44,342 bases of DNA. Origin: Dentipellis sp. KUC8613. Taxonomy: Eukaryota; Basidiomycota; Agaricomycetes; Russulales; Hericiaceae. The notes under the pieces were generated by a model. The model ran no database searches and had not been told where the DNA came from. It worked only from the letters and a program-made list of their open reading frames with translations. The position numbers and the translations under genes are program-made. Where the stretch lies: the NCBI GenBank assembly GCA_002286715.1, contig NSJX01000047.1:163385-207726 (forward strand), read 5' to 3'. Every line of letters begins with the position of its first letter. Within the stretch, counting starts at the first letter, position 1. Of this stretch, positions 10,594-20,568 are shown piece by piece.

Positions 10594-11720
10594 GCTACGA
10601 CACATCCCCATGACCAGATGAGCCTCACTGTGAACCGTGATACTTGGAAGTCGAGAGATAGTTACCTGAAGGTCTGACCGCTACATGCAACTATGAAGGC
10701 GATTGGACTACGCTCTCACGATCGACGAAGGAAGACAGAGGCGATAGGAGACATGGATAGGCCTAGAATAGAATATTCATCGTTCCCCGGCAAGTTAGGG
10801 GCCTTTCAAGATTCGCGGTTGACCGCCGCGGCGCGGTATTGACTCGGAAGTATCGAGGAGCGGATAAGCCTCGTATTTGCATCTGTTTGCTCACATCGCA
10901 TTGAACTTGAAAGTCACCCCCCGCCGCCGTACTTCCCCTGAGTCTTCACCAAGCTCGCGTTCTCCTTCATGCCCACTTTGTAGAACAGAAATGAAGAAAA
11001 ATAGGAAAAGGTATGATCAATTTGTTTCCCATGTATTAGTCGACTTCATCTCAGTTCGCCCGTCAGCAGATTTCATACACTGGCAGACACGTGTCGTTGA
11101 ACTCAGAAATGTAGAGTGTTCCTTCCGACTTATAGAATGTTTCATAGCCGGTATATGCTCTATTGCATTGATGAATCAATCTTGTGAATTGACAACTGAG
11201 AGAACAGGTGATCTGTGCTGCCAGGAACTAATGCGTCGGAAGTCACTGCATGCAGGCACGACGTTGAAAAAGGCCGGCGATGCAGGCCTTCACTCGTCAT
11301 CTTCGCTCGGAACAGCAAGAATTATCTTGTATTAGGCCATCTACAGTCCTCTATCGCCTCTTCGAACTGTCATGCAAGTGAAGTTTCACCGTTACATGTC
11401 CCTTTCACATTCAAGAATATTCTCTGTCCTGTCGGGACCAGGTCGCGATGAATGTTCAACTTGTTTCGCCGGGAAAGAAGGTATACAGTATATAAACCGT
11501 CAGAAACCGCCTCCGGTCGTTCAGCACGTCTACCTTCTGCAAGCTCTATTCACCTCTGTCGTATGTTGCTTCTTCGTTCTCCCTCGACAGCATGCTCACA
11601 GGCGAGCACAGTCAATATCGACTACATTCGTCAACCAAGAAGTAAGCCCGTGCGATCGTACGCCATGTCTGATTGTACGCCATGTCTCAGAGCTGACATT
11701 TCATGCAAAGATATAAACCT
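10594..11720 (+). promoter_or_regulatory. Divergent promoter region M2 / GNAT-1, with 5'-UTR intron
   Basis: Shared upstream region. A TATAAA box lies at 11491-11496 for GNAT-1. The leader holds an intron at 11642-11710 (GTAAGC to GCAAAG), followed by ten bases and the ATG at 11721. The segment from about 11240 onward resembles the GNAT-2 upstream region (from about 14560), for example GCAGGCACGA against ACAGGCACGA and a TTC(G/A)A(A/G)CTGTCAT word, so the promoter was duplicated with the genes. The 5' part (10600-11200) holds only short open frames. Confidence 0.55.
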
Positions 11721-12602
11721 ATGTCCGAAGAAATATTCTACGTCAGGAATGGAAAGCAGTGGGGCGGGAATGACTGGCGCGACAAGCTCTGGGATCTAGG
11801 GGCGGATTGGGAGAAGCAGGCGAAAGAACAAGCTGCGAAAGTAACGGCAGACGTTGACCCGGTCTACGTGCTCTGGCTCGTACCGACCAACGCCGCCTAC
11901 GAGCATTCTCTCAACACAGAGCCGTACCTCAATACCCCCCTGGCTGTCGTCGATATGGTGAACTCCATCAAGCCTATCACAGCGGAGTTCCTCAAGTGGC
12001 TCAACGATCCTGCCCGCCCTCCAGTCAATGTCGATCGCGGCGCCATTCGGAAGGCCTTAGAAAAGACGACGAACGCCCTCGAAGAGCTGGCGCATACCGA
12101 CTTTACCAAGATCCCAGTGGACAACACCGCTCGCTTTGCGAGAAAGGCGTTCAGTTCGGCTTATGAGTTTATGGACGAGCTCAGCCCGACGTCTAACCTT
12201 CTCAACGCTGGCAAGATTGGCAAACAGGCTGCGGGAAATGCTGAGGATCCGTCGGTCAACGTCTTCATACTGACGCTTGCAGGCAAGGTGGTGGCCATAG
12301 CCGTGCTCGGTGGAACCTTCTCGAGCCTGACGGACCTAGGCGTGCGCCCGGAGGCCCTCATCGCGGGGATGAAAGGGATCGGAACGCGTCTCTTCGCCTG
12401 GATCGCGACTTACAATCCTATGCCGGATTGGATGTCACTGATCCCCGTGAGCCCGAAGGCTGCCGGGTTCTACAAGAGTTTGGGTGCGGAATTTATTGGG
12501 GATACTGGTAACATGAGGTTCAGTAAAGCAGCGTTGGCGGCGGTGGCGCAGAAGTATGCGTATCTTCTTCAGAATACCGAGCCGAAGTCAGCCATTCCTT
12601 GA
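11721..12602 (+). CDS. GNAT-like acetyltransferase-family protein, copy 1 (GNAT-1)
   Basis: Single coding exon of 293 residues; ATG 11721 is chosen because copy 2 aligns from (M)(S/A).E.FYVRN and because it directly follows the 5'-UTR intron acceptor. The N-terminal 180 residues are helical and unassigned. The C-terminal third looks like a GNAT fold: a strand pair GKVVAIAVLGG, a loop then MKGIGTRLFAWIA resembling the acetyl-CoA-binding R/Q-x-x-G-x-G/A segment, and SPKAAGFYKSLGAEFIG resembling the closing A-x-x-F-Y-x-x-L-G-F motif. No catalytic residue or substrate can be named. It could instead be a related non-catalytic fold. Codon third positions are less G/C-biased than in GNAT-2. Confidence 0.7.
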   Translation: MSEEIFYVRNGKQWGGNDWRDKLWDLGADWEKQAKEQAAKVTADVDPVYVLWLVPTNAAYEHSLNTEPYLNTPLAVVDMVNSIKPITAEFLKWLNDPARPPVNVDRGAIRKALEKTTNALEELAHTDFTKIPVDNTARFARKAFSSAYEFMDELSPTSNLLNAGKIGKQAAGNAEDPSVNVFILTLAGKVVAIAVLGGTFSSLTDLGVRPEALIAGMKGIGTRLFAWIATYNPMPDWMSLIPVSPKAAGFYKSLGAEFIGDTGNMRFSKAALAAVAQKYAYLLQNTEPKSAIP

Positions 12603-12800
12603 TTTCTTACGGTAGCCAATTTCGTGATTGATCAGTTTACCTATGCCAATCCTTTTAGTGTATGACTCGTATCCTCATCTGGCAGCTTTAGCGTCTCACT
12701 ACACGATTCCGTGATCTCGATCGTCTCATTGTGCTATATGGATCGACTGCTTTTGGCTAGAAAATCAGTTCAGAAGTCAAGAAATACATGATCGTACACC

Positions 12801-13910
12801 TCAAACAGAGACCTGCGTAATGGAGCCTACAACACCCGGGAATCTGAGATATCCAGCCTGCTCCATCTCCTCATCTGTCAGTGGTACCCACGCCCACTCC
12901 GTGCCCAACTTCTGTGCCTTCCCCACTCGAATATTGACATCGTCGTCAGGACGTGCGGAAGGTGGACCAAGCATGTGACCTCGCAGGACCATTGCTTTCA
13001 GAGTCGGGATCCAACGCCTGAGGTGATCCACTGGATCGAGTACGCGCAAGCCGAGGACGGCCTGGGCTGCTTGCGACGGTTCGAATATTGGGACAGAGAT
13101 CTTCTTCTCGCATTTGTGAAACATGATGGTCACCGGGATTGCGGCGATGAGTTTCCGAGTAGCGTCATTTTCGACAGCCCAATGTTGCCATTGATCCAAC
13201 CATGAAGATTCTCCGTCGTCTAGGCCTAGATTCAGGGCCCATTGTTGCTGGATGTTGGTGGCTTGCGTGAGACGGGCGATATCCACACAGAAGGCGGTGC
13301 GTGCGTCGATGTCGCTGCCAGGTATCATGCGGGGTCGTAGTAGAATTCCGAGGGTCCATGTCGTTAGATCCGGGAATTCCGGAAGGTGATGGATGTTGTC
13401 GAGGACTACTGCGATTGCGGCCTTTTGCAGAGATATGGCGTGTAGCTGGTACCATTCGAGGACCAAATTCACCTCCCGTTCGTGAAGCTGCTTCTCTGAC
13501 TCTCCAGGGTATCTAGAAGCCAATCGCTCCATGAAGGATTGGCATTGCGTCTCGCTTTGCACTCGTTCCTTATTCAGAACACCGCACGTTTCTCTGTGGT
13601 GAGATCGAGAGGTAAAATACCTCCGCGTGTCGGTCGATTGGATGAAGAGACTTTCCTATGATTGTTCACCGTCCAGTCCAGCCGCTGACACTCTCTGCCT
13701 AGCGCCGCACAAGAGTCCCGATGAATGCTCTATTCTTCGCTTGCCAGACATGCACTTACCGCAGTACATCACATATTTACAGCCCTTGCATCGATAGATC
13801 TCGTCCACATCTATTCGCAGTGTCTTGAAACATACAAAACAGGAGCCCTTGAATTTGTTAGGGTCCCTCGAATCGCTCTTGGCGCTCTTATTCTTCGTGA
13901 ATCCGGGCAT
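12801..13910 (-). CDS. MYND zinc-finger protein M3, apparent GA-AG intron
   Basis: Model: complement of 12801-13593, 13656-13698, 13760-13910, giving 328 residues. The finger is complete: CFVC, YRCKGC, MYCGREC, NNHRETC. Family blocks follow: ISLQKAAIAVVL, FPDLTTW, LDPVDHLRRW, LKAMVLRGHMLGPP, DEEMEQAGYLRFPGVVGS. The intron after NNHR is 13594-13655. The only cut that preserves the frame and the H-x3-C ligand spacing removes a segment starting GAAAGTCTCT and ending CACCACAG, that is a GA-AG intron at the place where paralogues use GT or GC. Using the nearby GTCTCT instead gives a stop within eight codons of the acceptor. Either the non-canonical donor is used or the gene is inactivated. It is divergent from GNAT-2. 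Confidence 0.75.
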
Positions 13911-15077
13911 AGTGTGAGTACATCTACTTTCGCTGCTAACAGATCAGTCTCGTTCCGAGTGGTGACAAGGGCGCAGTCAACTCACCGATCAACGCCGCCC
14001 ACAATGAGAAGTAATGATACAGGGTGTAGACCCGGATAGTTGGCAGTGTTTGACCACGCCGCTGCCTGCTCGGCGATCGTAAACGGAGGTACATTTACAT
14101 AAATCCCCGATGATGACTATTTGCACATGTTTGTCTACGTCGCAACGTGCGAACTCACGTTTCCCAGGTTCACGATATCCTCGATACTAAAGAAACAAAA
14201 TGGCCTCGCGCAACCGTCGAGCGACGTCGGACGCAGAGGACGGGAAGACATGGTGCTTATTGAGATCCTGAACAGTACTTACTGCAGGCAGGTCTGTGCA
14301 CGACGCGGGTATGTGGCATTTACGGAATCGGGGAGTTTGAGAGGTACTTTTTATGTCTCTACGCCGGATCGAATATCTCACCCAAGATATAGCCTTGCGA
14401 CCTATGCAGCAGGTGCGAAGTCCGGACACTCCGGGTACGCCATCTTCTCGACGCTAAGTCGTTCTCCCCGAGCTCTACACGTTTCATGACCACTGCCACA
14501 CGGTCCTTATTAGCGTGTCAACGAATCTGCGAGATATTAACCCATCGGAAATTGTGGAATACAGGCACGAGACCGAGCATGACCGGCAGTGCTTTCCTCC
14601 TGTGTACCTTAGCGCTCAGCGCCGGACCAACCTGCTTGGATCACATGCCGCTCAATCGTTAAGTACTGTCCTCTCCAACTATTCAAGCTGTCATATTCTC
14701 TCAGTTTCAATGAAAGGTACAGGTACCCCTCCGCTCTCGACATAATTAGTGGCATCGTCGGAAAGGGCGCGATAAATGGACTATTTGTTTCACCGGCGCG
14801 AAGAACTCTGGTATATAAATGGTGGGTTCATCGACTCTGGTCATTCAGAACATCTAGCATCTCCCATCTGCAAGCTTTACTTCCAACTTGCACTTTTCGG
14901 TATGTACCACCTTCGCTCTCCAAATTTGTTTTGCTCAACTGTAAGACGGCCGTTCAGTAATCTGCGACTTAACCTTTTGAACTACACGAAGCACCAGCTA
15001 CTTCACCAACCGAGAAGTAAGCCCATACTGGCGTCGTACACCGTATGTCCGAGCTGACATCCTATTTGCAGATACCA
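13911..15077 (+). promoter_or_regulatory. Divergent promoter region M3 / GNAT-2, with 5'-UTR intron
   Basis: A TATATAA box lies at 14812-14818. The leader intron is 15017-15071 (GTAAGC to TTTGCAG), six bases before the ATG, matching the arrangement of GNAT-1. Parts from about 14560 on are homologous with the GNAT-1 upstream region. The 13911-14500 part contains no convincing gene. Confidence 0.55.
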
Positions 15078-15959
15078 ATGGCCCAAGAAGTCTTTTATGT
15101 CCGGAATGCCGACCAGTGGGGCGGCGCCGACTGGAAAGACAAGTTCGAACGCATAGGCGAGCAGTGGGAGAACGACGCTAAGGAGGCCGTCGGCAAAGCG
15201 ACGCTCGAAACCGACCCCGTCTGGGTCGGCTGGCTCGTGCCCGTCAAGACCACCTTCGAGAGCGCCGAGGGACAGGAGCCCTACCTCGGTACCGGCGCCG
15301 CCGTCGTCGATGTCGTCAAAGCCATCGACGAGGTCACCGCCAAGTTCAAGGCCTGGCTCGTTTCTGCGACGCTGCCCCCGGACGTGAAGCGCAACGCTGT
15401 CGACGACGCCCTGGCCAAGGCCTCCGATATCCTCGCCGTGCTCGCGAAGACGGACTTCTCCGGCATGAGCGACGAAGCGATCGCCAAGAAGGCCAGGACC
15501 GAGTGGCTCAAGGGGTATGCCATCGTGGACCAGCTCAGCCCGACCTCCAACATCCTCAATGCGGGCAAGATGGCCTATCAGGCGTGGAGCAATGCGCAGG
15601 ACGCGAAGAACCTGTTTCTGCTGACGTTCAAGGACGAGATCATCGCGGTCGCACTGGTCACCACCGGCTTCGGCGGCCTCGTCGACCTCGGTGCCAGCCC
15701 GAAGGCGCTCATCAACAAGTTGAAGGGGACGGGCACGCGCCTGTTCTCTTGGATCGCGGCTTATAATCCCATCCCGCCGACCGGCATGACGCTCATTCCG
15801 CTGGGTCCGAAGGCGGCCGGGTACTACGAGAGCCTGGGCGCGGTGTATATCGGGAACTCGACGGAGAGCATGTTGATCAGCAAGGACAAGTTGGAGGCGA
15901 TGGTGAAGAAGTATGCGAATCTGCTGGAGAATACGCTCCCGAAGGCGGCTATCCCCTGA
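15078..15959 (+). CDS. GNAT-like acetyltransferase-family protein, copy 2 (GNAT-2)
   Basis: Single coding exon of 293 residues, exactly the length of GNAT-1, with which it aligns without large gaps. The start (MAQEVFYVRN) follows the leader-intron acceptor. Conserved blocks shared by both copies: FYVRN..QWGG.DW.DK, DQLSPTSNILNAGK, the strand DEIIAVALVTT, KGTGTRLFSWIA (acetyl-CoA loop-like), and GPKAAGYYESLGAVYIG. The N-terminal two thirds are unassigned. Third codon positions are strongly C/G, more so than in GNAT-1; as a result the antisense strand is open over the whole length, which is a shadow and not a gene. High codon bias suggests this is the more highly expressed copy (inference). It is convergent with SEC14-B. 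Confidence 0.7.
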   Translation: MAQEVFYVRNADQWGGADWKDKFERIGEQWENDAKEAVGKATLETDPVWVGWLVPVKTTFESAEGQEPYLGTGAAVVDVVKAIDEVTAKFKAWLVSATLPPDVKRNAVDDALAKASDILAVLAKTDFSGMSDEAIAKKARTEWLKGYAIVDQLSPTSNILNAGKMAYQAWSNAQDAKNLFLLTFKDEIIAVALVTTGFGGLVDLGASPKALINKLKGTGTRLFSWIAAYNPIPPTGMTLIPLGPKAAGYYESLGAVYIGNSTESMLISKDKLEAMVKKYANLLENTLPKAAIP

Positions 15960-16607
15960 TCTTGCTGTAGCTACTACCACTCCACTCCTTCAGGGTGTCC
16001 CACTCCACTTCTTTCAGGTGTCGGTCTGGTTCATACCGGCGGTCATCAATCCTCCCTAATGTCGAATACTTTTATCCCCTGGACAGTAGTTTCTTTCCAA
16101 ATTTCTTGCTTCGTAACCCTTCGTCTTGAGCCGTTTCTTTGTAGTGCATCGATTACAGTTCTGCCTTCTATCGGTGCAATTTAATGACTTTGTGACAGTG
16201 ACTTTGTGGTGAGATGATCTGGCAACCAAAGCGAGGGAATTGTCGGCTAAGAGGATGTCGAAATTTGTGAGCCCGTGGCTTGATCTCGATCCGCCCAAAG
16301 ACAAGGTATCGACCAGCACCTGGGCGCCTGGGTGCTGAAATCAGACGTGAACCTTATGCTGCCAAGACCACTTACAGGATCCGCGACCCTCTCTTCAATC
16401 TTGCGAGCCGAGTGACGGGCAGAAAGCCTCGTTCGTCAATGTAGAATGTTTTCGATGCTCACGATACACAGCTCCGAAACAAAGTACATTATTATGGCAC
16501 TGCCCAACGAACTGCTCAAACGACAATCCATTAGGTATATAAAAATGTACAGGTAGACTACCGCCGAGCATTCAGATATCGCACCTCTTCTCTTCCTTCA
16601 CACCCGC
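15960..16607. other. Convergent 3' region of GNAT-2 and SEC14-B
   Basis: 648 bp between two converging genes; it must contain both 3' ends. A near-perfect direct repeat of TCCCACTCCACT / TTCAGG(G)TGTC words occurs at about 15978-16022. No gene or RNA recognised. Confidence 0.4.
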
Positions 16608-17812
16608 TCACGCCTTGTCCACCTCCTTGCTCTCCACGTTCCACGGGCCCGCATCGCTGAGACTGCATCCGCCGACGCACTGGCACAGGCCGCCAAACTC
16701 CTTCGGCAGGTTCTCGCGCGGGATCTGCTCGAGGAGCTTGTCCTTGTACGTGCTGCCGAGGATGTCGATCTTCGCGACGGTCGCCTCGTCGAGCCACGGC
16801 TTGATGATCGCCCACACGGCGCTGAACGCCCACGGCGCGTTGATGATGTAGAACTTGCCCATCGTCTCCGGGTAGCGGTCCTGCCCGATGCTCGACGCCG
16901 CGGACACGTAGTCCTTCACGCGGTAGAAGCTCGAGATCGACACGTTGTACAGGTCCAGGATCGTGCACGACGTCTCGACCGGGTGCCCGATCGCCGCCGA
17001 GCACGCCGGCAGCCGGTCGGTGATGAACTTTTCGTACTCGAGCACGAGCCGCTGCAGCTGCCGCTCCGGCGTCGTGATCTGGTACAGCGCCTTCACGTCG
17101 ATGAGCCCGAGCTTTTGGATGTACAGCGGGCGGCCTTCCTAACACCGCGCACACCATCTCAGCCGCCTGTTCATCTCGCACCCAGGGAGACGCGCACCTT
17201 GTCCATCTTGTGGTAATACTGCGGATAATACTTGTCGACGCCCTCGCGCTCGTAAAAGTCAAAGTTCCTGCGACGATTTGCATTCGGTGGTTAGCGTCCG
17301 GAATGCGAGGCAAAGCCTGTGCGAAGCACGTACTGCACGATATCCTCTACGCCAAACTCTTTGCGCCATTGCTCGGCGGAGATGAGCATGAATTTTGCCT
17401 TGGGCACGTCGAACTTGCGCGCGCGCAAGAATCTGCAGAACAATCGGCATCGGTATCAGCTTTGCTCGGCAGATCTACGGAGAGCGTGGGTGCAGAGGCG
17501 CAAACAAAGAGGGGCGGACAAAGACACAGGGCGCGGGGTGAAGGATGAAGGGTAGGGATAGGGTGGATAGCAAGGATTAGAGAATGAGTTATCGGGGTCA
17601 AGCACGCACCGCAACAACATCGCATCGTCCATGCGCTCGGGCACGAAATGGCCCTCCTCCTGCAGCTCGCGGCGCAGCTTGTCGAGCGCGTGCTGCTGCG
17701 GGATGGTGAGGTTGCCGAGGCGCCCAGGCAGCGGGCGGTAGTTCGGGTCGGTCACGCCCGGCGGGAGCTGCGAGGCGCTGGCCTGGGCGGGGGCGTCGGT
17801 CGAGGTGGACAT
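16608..17812 (-). CDS. SEC14-like phosphatidylinositol/lipid transfer protein (SEC14-B)
   Basis: Model: complement of 16608-17138, 17198-17267, 17334-17432, 17610-17812, giving 300 residues. Paralogue of SEC14-A with all three introns at the same codons. The Sec14 signature blocks are complete: MDDAMLLRFLRARKFDVPKA, VDKYYPQYYHKMDK, EGRPLYIQKLG, YPETMGKFYIINAPWAF, WLDEATVAKIDILGS and SDAGPW. The first intron is 177 nt, about three times the usual length here. Third codon positions are strongly C/G-biased compared with SEC14-A, suggesting this is the main, well-expressed copy. Role expected: lipid exchange and phosphoinositide homeostasis at Golgi/endosome membranes. Confidence 0.9.
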
Positions 17813-19165
17813 GGCGGTCGGGTGGTGGATGGACGGAAGGCGCTGGGTGGGTGGTTATCTGCTGCTTGGGCGAATGGTTGGATGTAGGTGAAGCAGATGA
17901 TTAGGGGAGGTGCTGTTTGGAGATTGGGTGACTACGTGCGTACGAGGTGCTACAGCTAGTGAGTAAGCCCGACTTTGTATTGCGCAGGCTGGCACGCAGG
18001 TCTTCTTCTACCGGTGGTGCTTGCGTGCGTGCGTGCGTGCGGATCTATGTACGTCTGCCAGGACACGTCATCAGCCTCGTTCCGCCCTGGATTTAAATAT
18101 ACAGCAGGTGCCGTAAGGGCGTACGCACGGTGTGGTTGAAGAGTGGAGGACGAGGACGAGTGCTGGAGGACGAGCGGGGCTGAGGAGAGCCTGAGGCAAA
18201 GGCAGGGTTTCCTTTTCTGGCGCGTGATGGCTATCTCCTCATCGACATCACCGTGTCCACCTCCACTGCCATGGGCCCCTTGCATCATTTTGCTGCACTG
18301 CAAAGTACTACAGTATCTAAAAACAAGCTAGATGTTCTTGCCGCCGGGCGAGAATCCTGAAATTTCTCTAAATATCCTGGAAGGTGAGCAGGCCAAGGTG
18401 ATTGGCTGTTCTCGAGCACCCAATCAGAATCAAACTTGGAAAAAGAAAAACATATTTCGTCACGCCCGCGGACCACCCGCTCACAAAATATACAGTGTTT
18501 TTGAGATTGCATTATATCCCGCCCGGGCGCGCACAAGTTGAGTTGTGCTCTGCGCCGCGGGTGTTTTACTGTAAAGCGACAGTCTACGGTACCGTATACG
18601 TAGCAGCGAGGTAGAGGTAGATGGATGAGTAGTTTATGGGTGTACGTGGGGTTCGAATGTGGGGTTCGTGGGCACCGAGCCTCTGGCAGGCGTATGCGGC
18701 TGTAAGTAAGTGGGTGTATAGGTACGCCTGGGCAGGGTGGGTTTAGGGGGCATGACATATGTAACATGGAGGGATGGGGGATGGGGGAAAATGGAAGATG
18801 TAAAACAAAAATGCGCAGGTTGAATGCACGATGAGCACGACACCAAGCAGACTAGGACCAGGAAAAGCAAGCAAGGAAGAGGGTCCTACAATTACATATA
18901 TACGAACCGGGGAACGAGGAGCCAGCCACCATTGACATAAGCAGGAAGACGAGACGGGCAGATTTAGATTTGCGTAGATGGGGTAGGGGGAGGCGTAAGT
19001 TTTGTGAGGTGTACTTGATGGTGGGTGTGCGGGTAGTGATACATTAAATAGCTAAATAGCGTGGAGCGTGGTAGTGGCACAAGGAGGAGCGGCGGTTAGG
19101 AGTTTTGGGTTGCAAGATACAGGTAGGGAATACATGGGGAAGGGGGGTGAGCGCGTTTGGCGAGC
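17813..19165. other. SEC14-B upstream region
   Basis: 1.35 kb between the SEC14-B start and the EMG1 stop. It holds a GCGT tetranucleotide microsatellite at 18022-18041 and an AT-rich ATTTAAATATA at about 18091, facing either strand. A 160-codon open frame on the minus strand (18285-18767) has no domain, no splice support and a composition unlike the genes, and is not called. Confidence 0.4.
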
Positions 19166-20568
19166 TCAGACGATGTCCCAGAGCTCCTCAAGTGCGCAGC
19201 AGAACTACAGACGCCGTTGCGTCAGCATTGGAGCAGAGACACATTAGAAAAGGGAGATACCTTGCCGCAGGCGACACTGGCACTCAGTTTGTAGTCGCTG
19301 ATACTAATCTTCTCGTCGACGAGACTGTCTGCAAAGTCGTCCCTGCCGCGCGCCATGGCACCGACGAAGACAGCGATGTGGTGTGTCTCGGGGATGGTGG
19401 GGAGATATTTTGAGAGGCGGATGGTGGGAGCATCGCCAGAGAGGGCTAGAGAGCGGATCAGTGATTATAGAATTCTGATGAAGGGTCATGCGTACTGATT
19501 TTGTGTGTGTTCGCAGGGAGATGGTCGGTGACGGGGTTCTGTGCAAATGTGAGTAGAGATACGCAATAAGGGTGTGTAATCGTACCTTGATGACCTTGAG
19601 GAGCTTCTCCGGGCCGTTAACGCCGCGAATGGAGAGCTTGTGGAGGAGTTGCACTGCGGCGGATGAGCAAAGACGGATACACGATTGTGAGATTGAGAGA
19701 CGCACCCATCAGGCCGCTGAAACGCTTGAAGGTCCGGGGGATCCGCACGTGGGGATTGACCTCAATCAGGGTGTTCTTCGCGGTGTGAATGTACACTTGC
19801 AGCAGCCCTGCCTTATTGAGCGGCGAGTCGAGCAGCGTCAACAGGCACTACACACATCCGCATCAGCCTTCCATCCCAACCGCCCACACCCACAGCACAA
19901 CCCACCTGGTGCGTGATGTCCGGGCGCGCGTCGGCAATGTCGCGCCCAGTCTTGGCGAGGATGCCCTGGTGGTCGTCGCAGTTGAGCAGCGCGTACTTCG
20001 CCTCGCCCTCCTTCCCGCGGCCCTTGCCCCCGCCGACGGTGCCGACCTTGTACGCCTCGAGGCACGCCTGCTCGAGCACGACGAACAGCCGCCGCTGGCT
20101 CGCCCCGCCCGGGCCCCGCGGCACATGCGCCTGCACGGGCACCATCGTCGGGTTCGGGTTCGGCAGCGCGTGCGGCGCGAGCTTGTCCTTCTTGCCCGCG
20201 CCCGGCAGCGGCCGCGTCGGGCGCGCAGACGCGGGCGTCGCCGCCGTCACCGTCTGCGGCGCGCCGCCGCGCACCATGATCTTCACCGCGCCCTCGCCGT
20301 CCACCGACATGTCCCCGTCCCCGTCCGCATCGCCCTCATCGCTGCTCCCGCTGCCGCTGCCGCTGCCCGAGCTCTCGTACGTCCGCCGCCGCTGCGGCGC
20401 GCGCTCGTCCACGGGTGTCGATTTCGGCCGCGCGACGGGGTCGAGCCCGCTCCGCGCGTGCGGGTGCAGCGTTGCGAGCGCGGGCGGGAGCGTCGTGGCC
20501 GAGCCGGAGTGCCGGCGGCGGCGCGAGGCGGGGGTCGGCTGGGGTACGACGGTTTCGACGGCGGCCAT
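19166..20568 (-). CDS. EMG1: EMG1/NEP1 rRNA pseudouridine N1-methyltransferase
   Basis: Model: complement of 19166-19204, 19261-19445, 19496-19538, 19586-19653, 19706-19847, 19906-20568, giving 379 residues. It is the SPOUT-class enzyme that methylates N1 of a conserved pseudouridine of 18S rRNA and is needed for 40S assembly in the nucleolus. Diagnostic blocks: [92 protein letters not shown] and the C-terminal [17 protein letters not shown]. About 150 N-terminal residues before the catalytic domain are low-complexity (GSGSGSGSS followed by an Asp/Gly-rich stretch) and absent from the shorter yeast and human proteins. The start is the ATG at 20568; frames upstream stay open but look like leader. 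Confidence 0.93.

Noticed and set aside
14187..14429. Possible degenerate MYND exon upstream of GNAT-2
   Set aside because: Only a few residues and a CTGCAGTAAG junction resemble the finger exon; no cysteine pair pattern and no downstream body.
15003..15980. 325-codon minus-strand open frame across GNAT-2
   Set aside because: Antisense shadow caused by strong third-position C/G of the sense gene; Arg-rich without domain, while the sense frame has a full-length paralogue.
16558..17313. 251-codon minus-strand frame overlapping SEC14-B
   Set aside because: A second frame of the same strand kept open by GC-rich codons; it crosses true splice sites and the Sec14 motifs are in the other frame.
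18285..18767. 160-codon minus-strand frame upstream of SEC14-B
   Set aside because: No domain or splice structure; composition unlike the genes around it.
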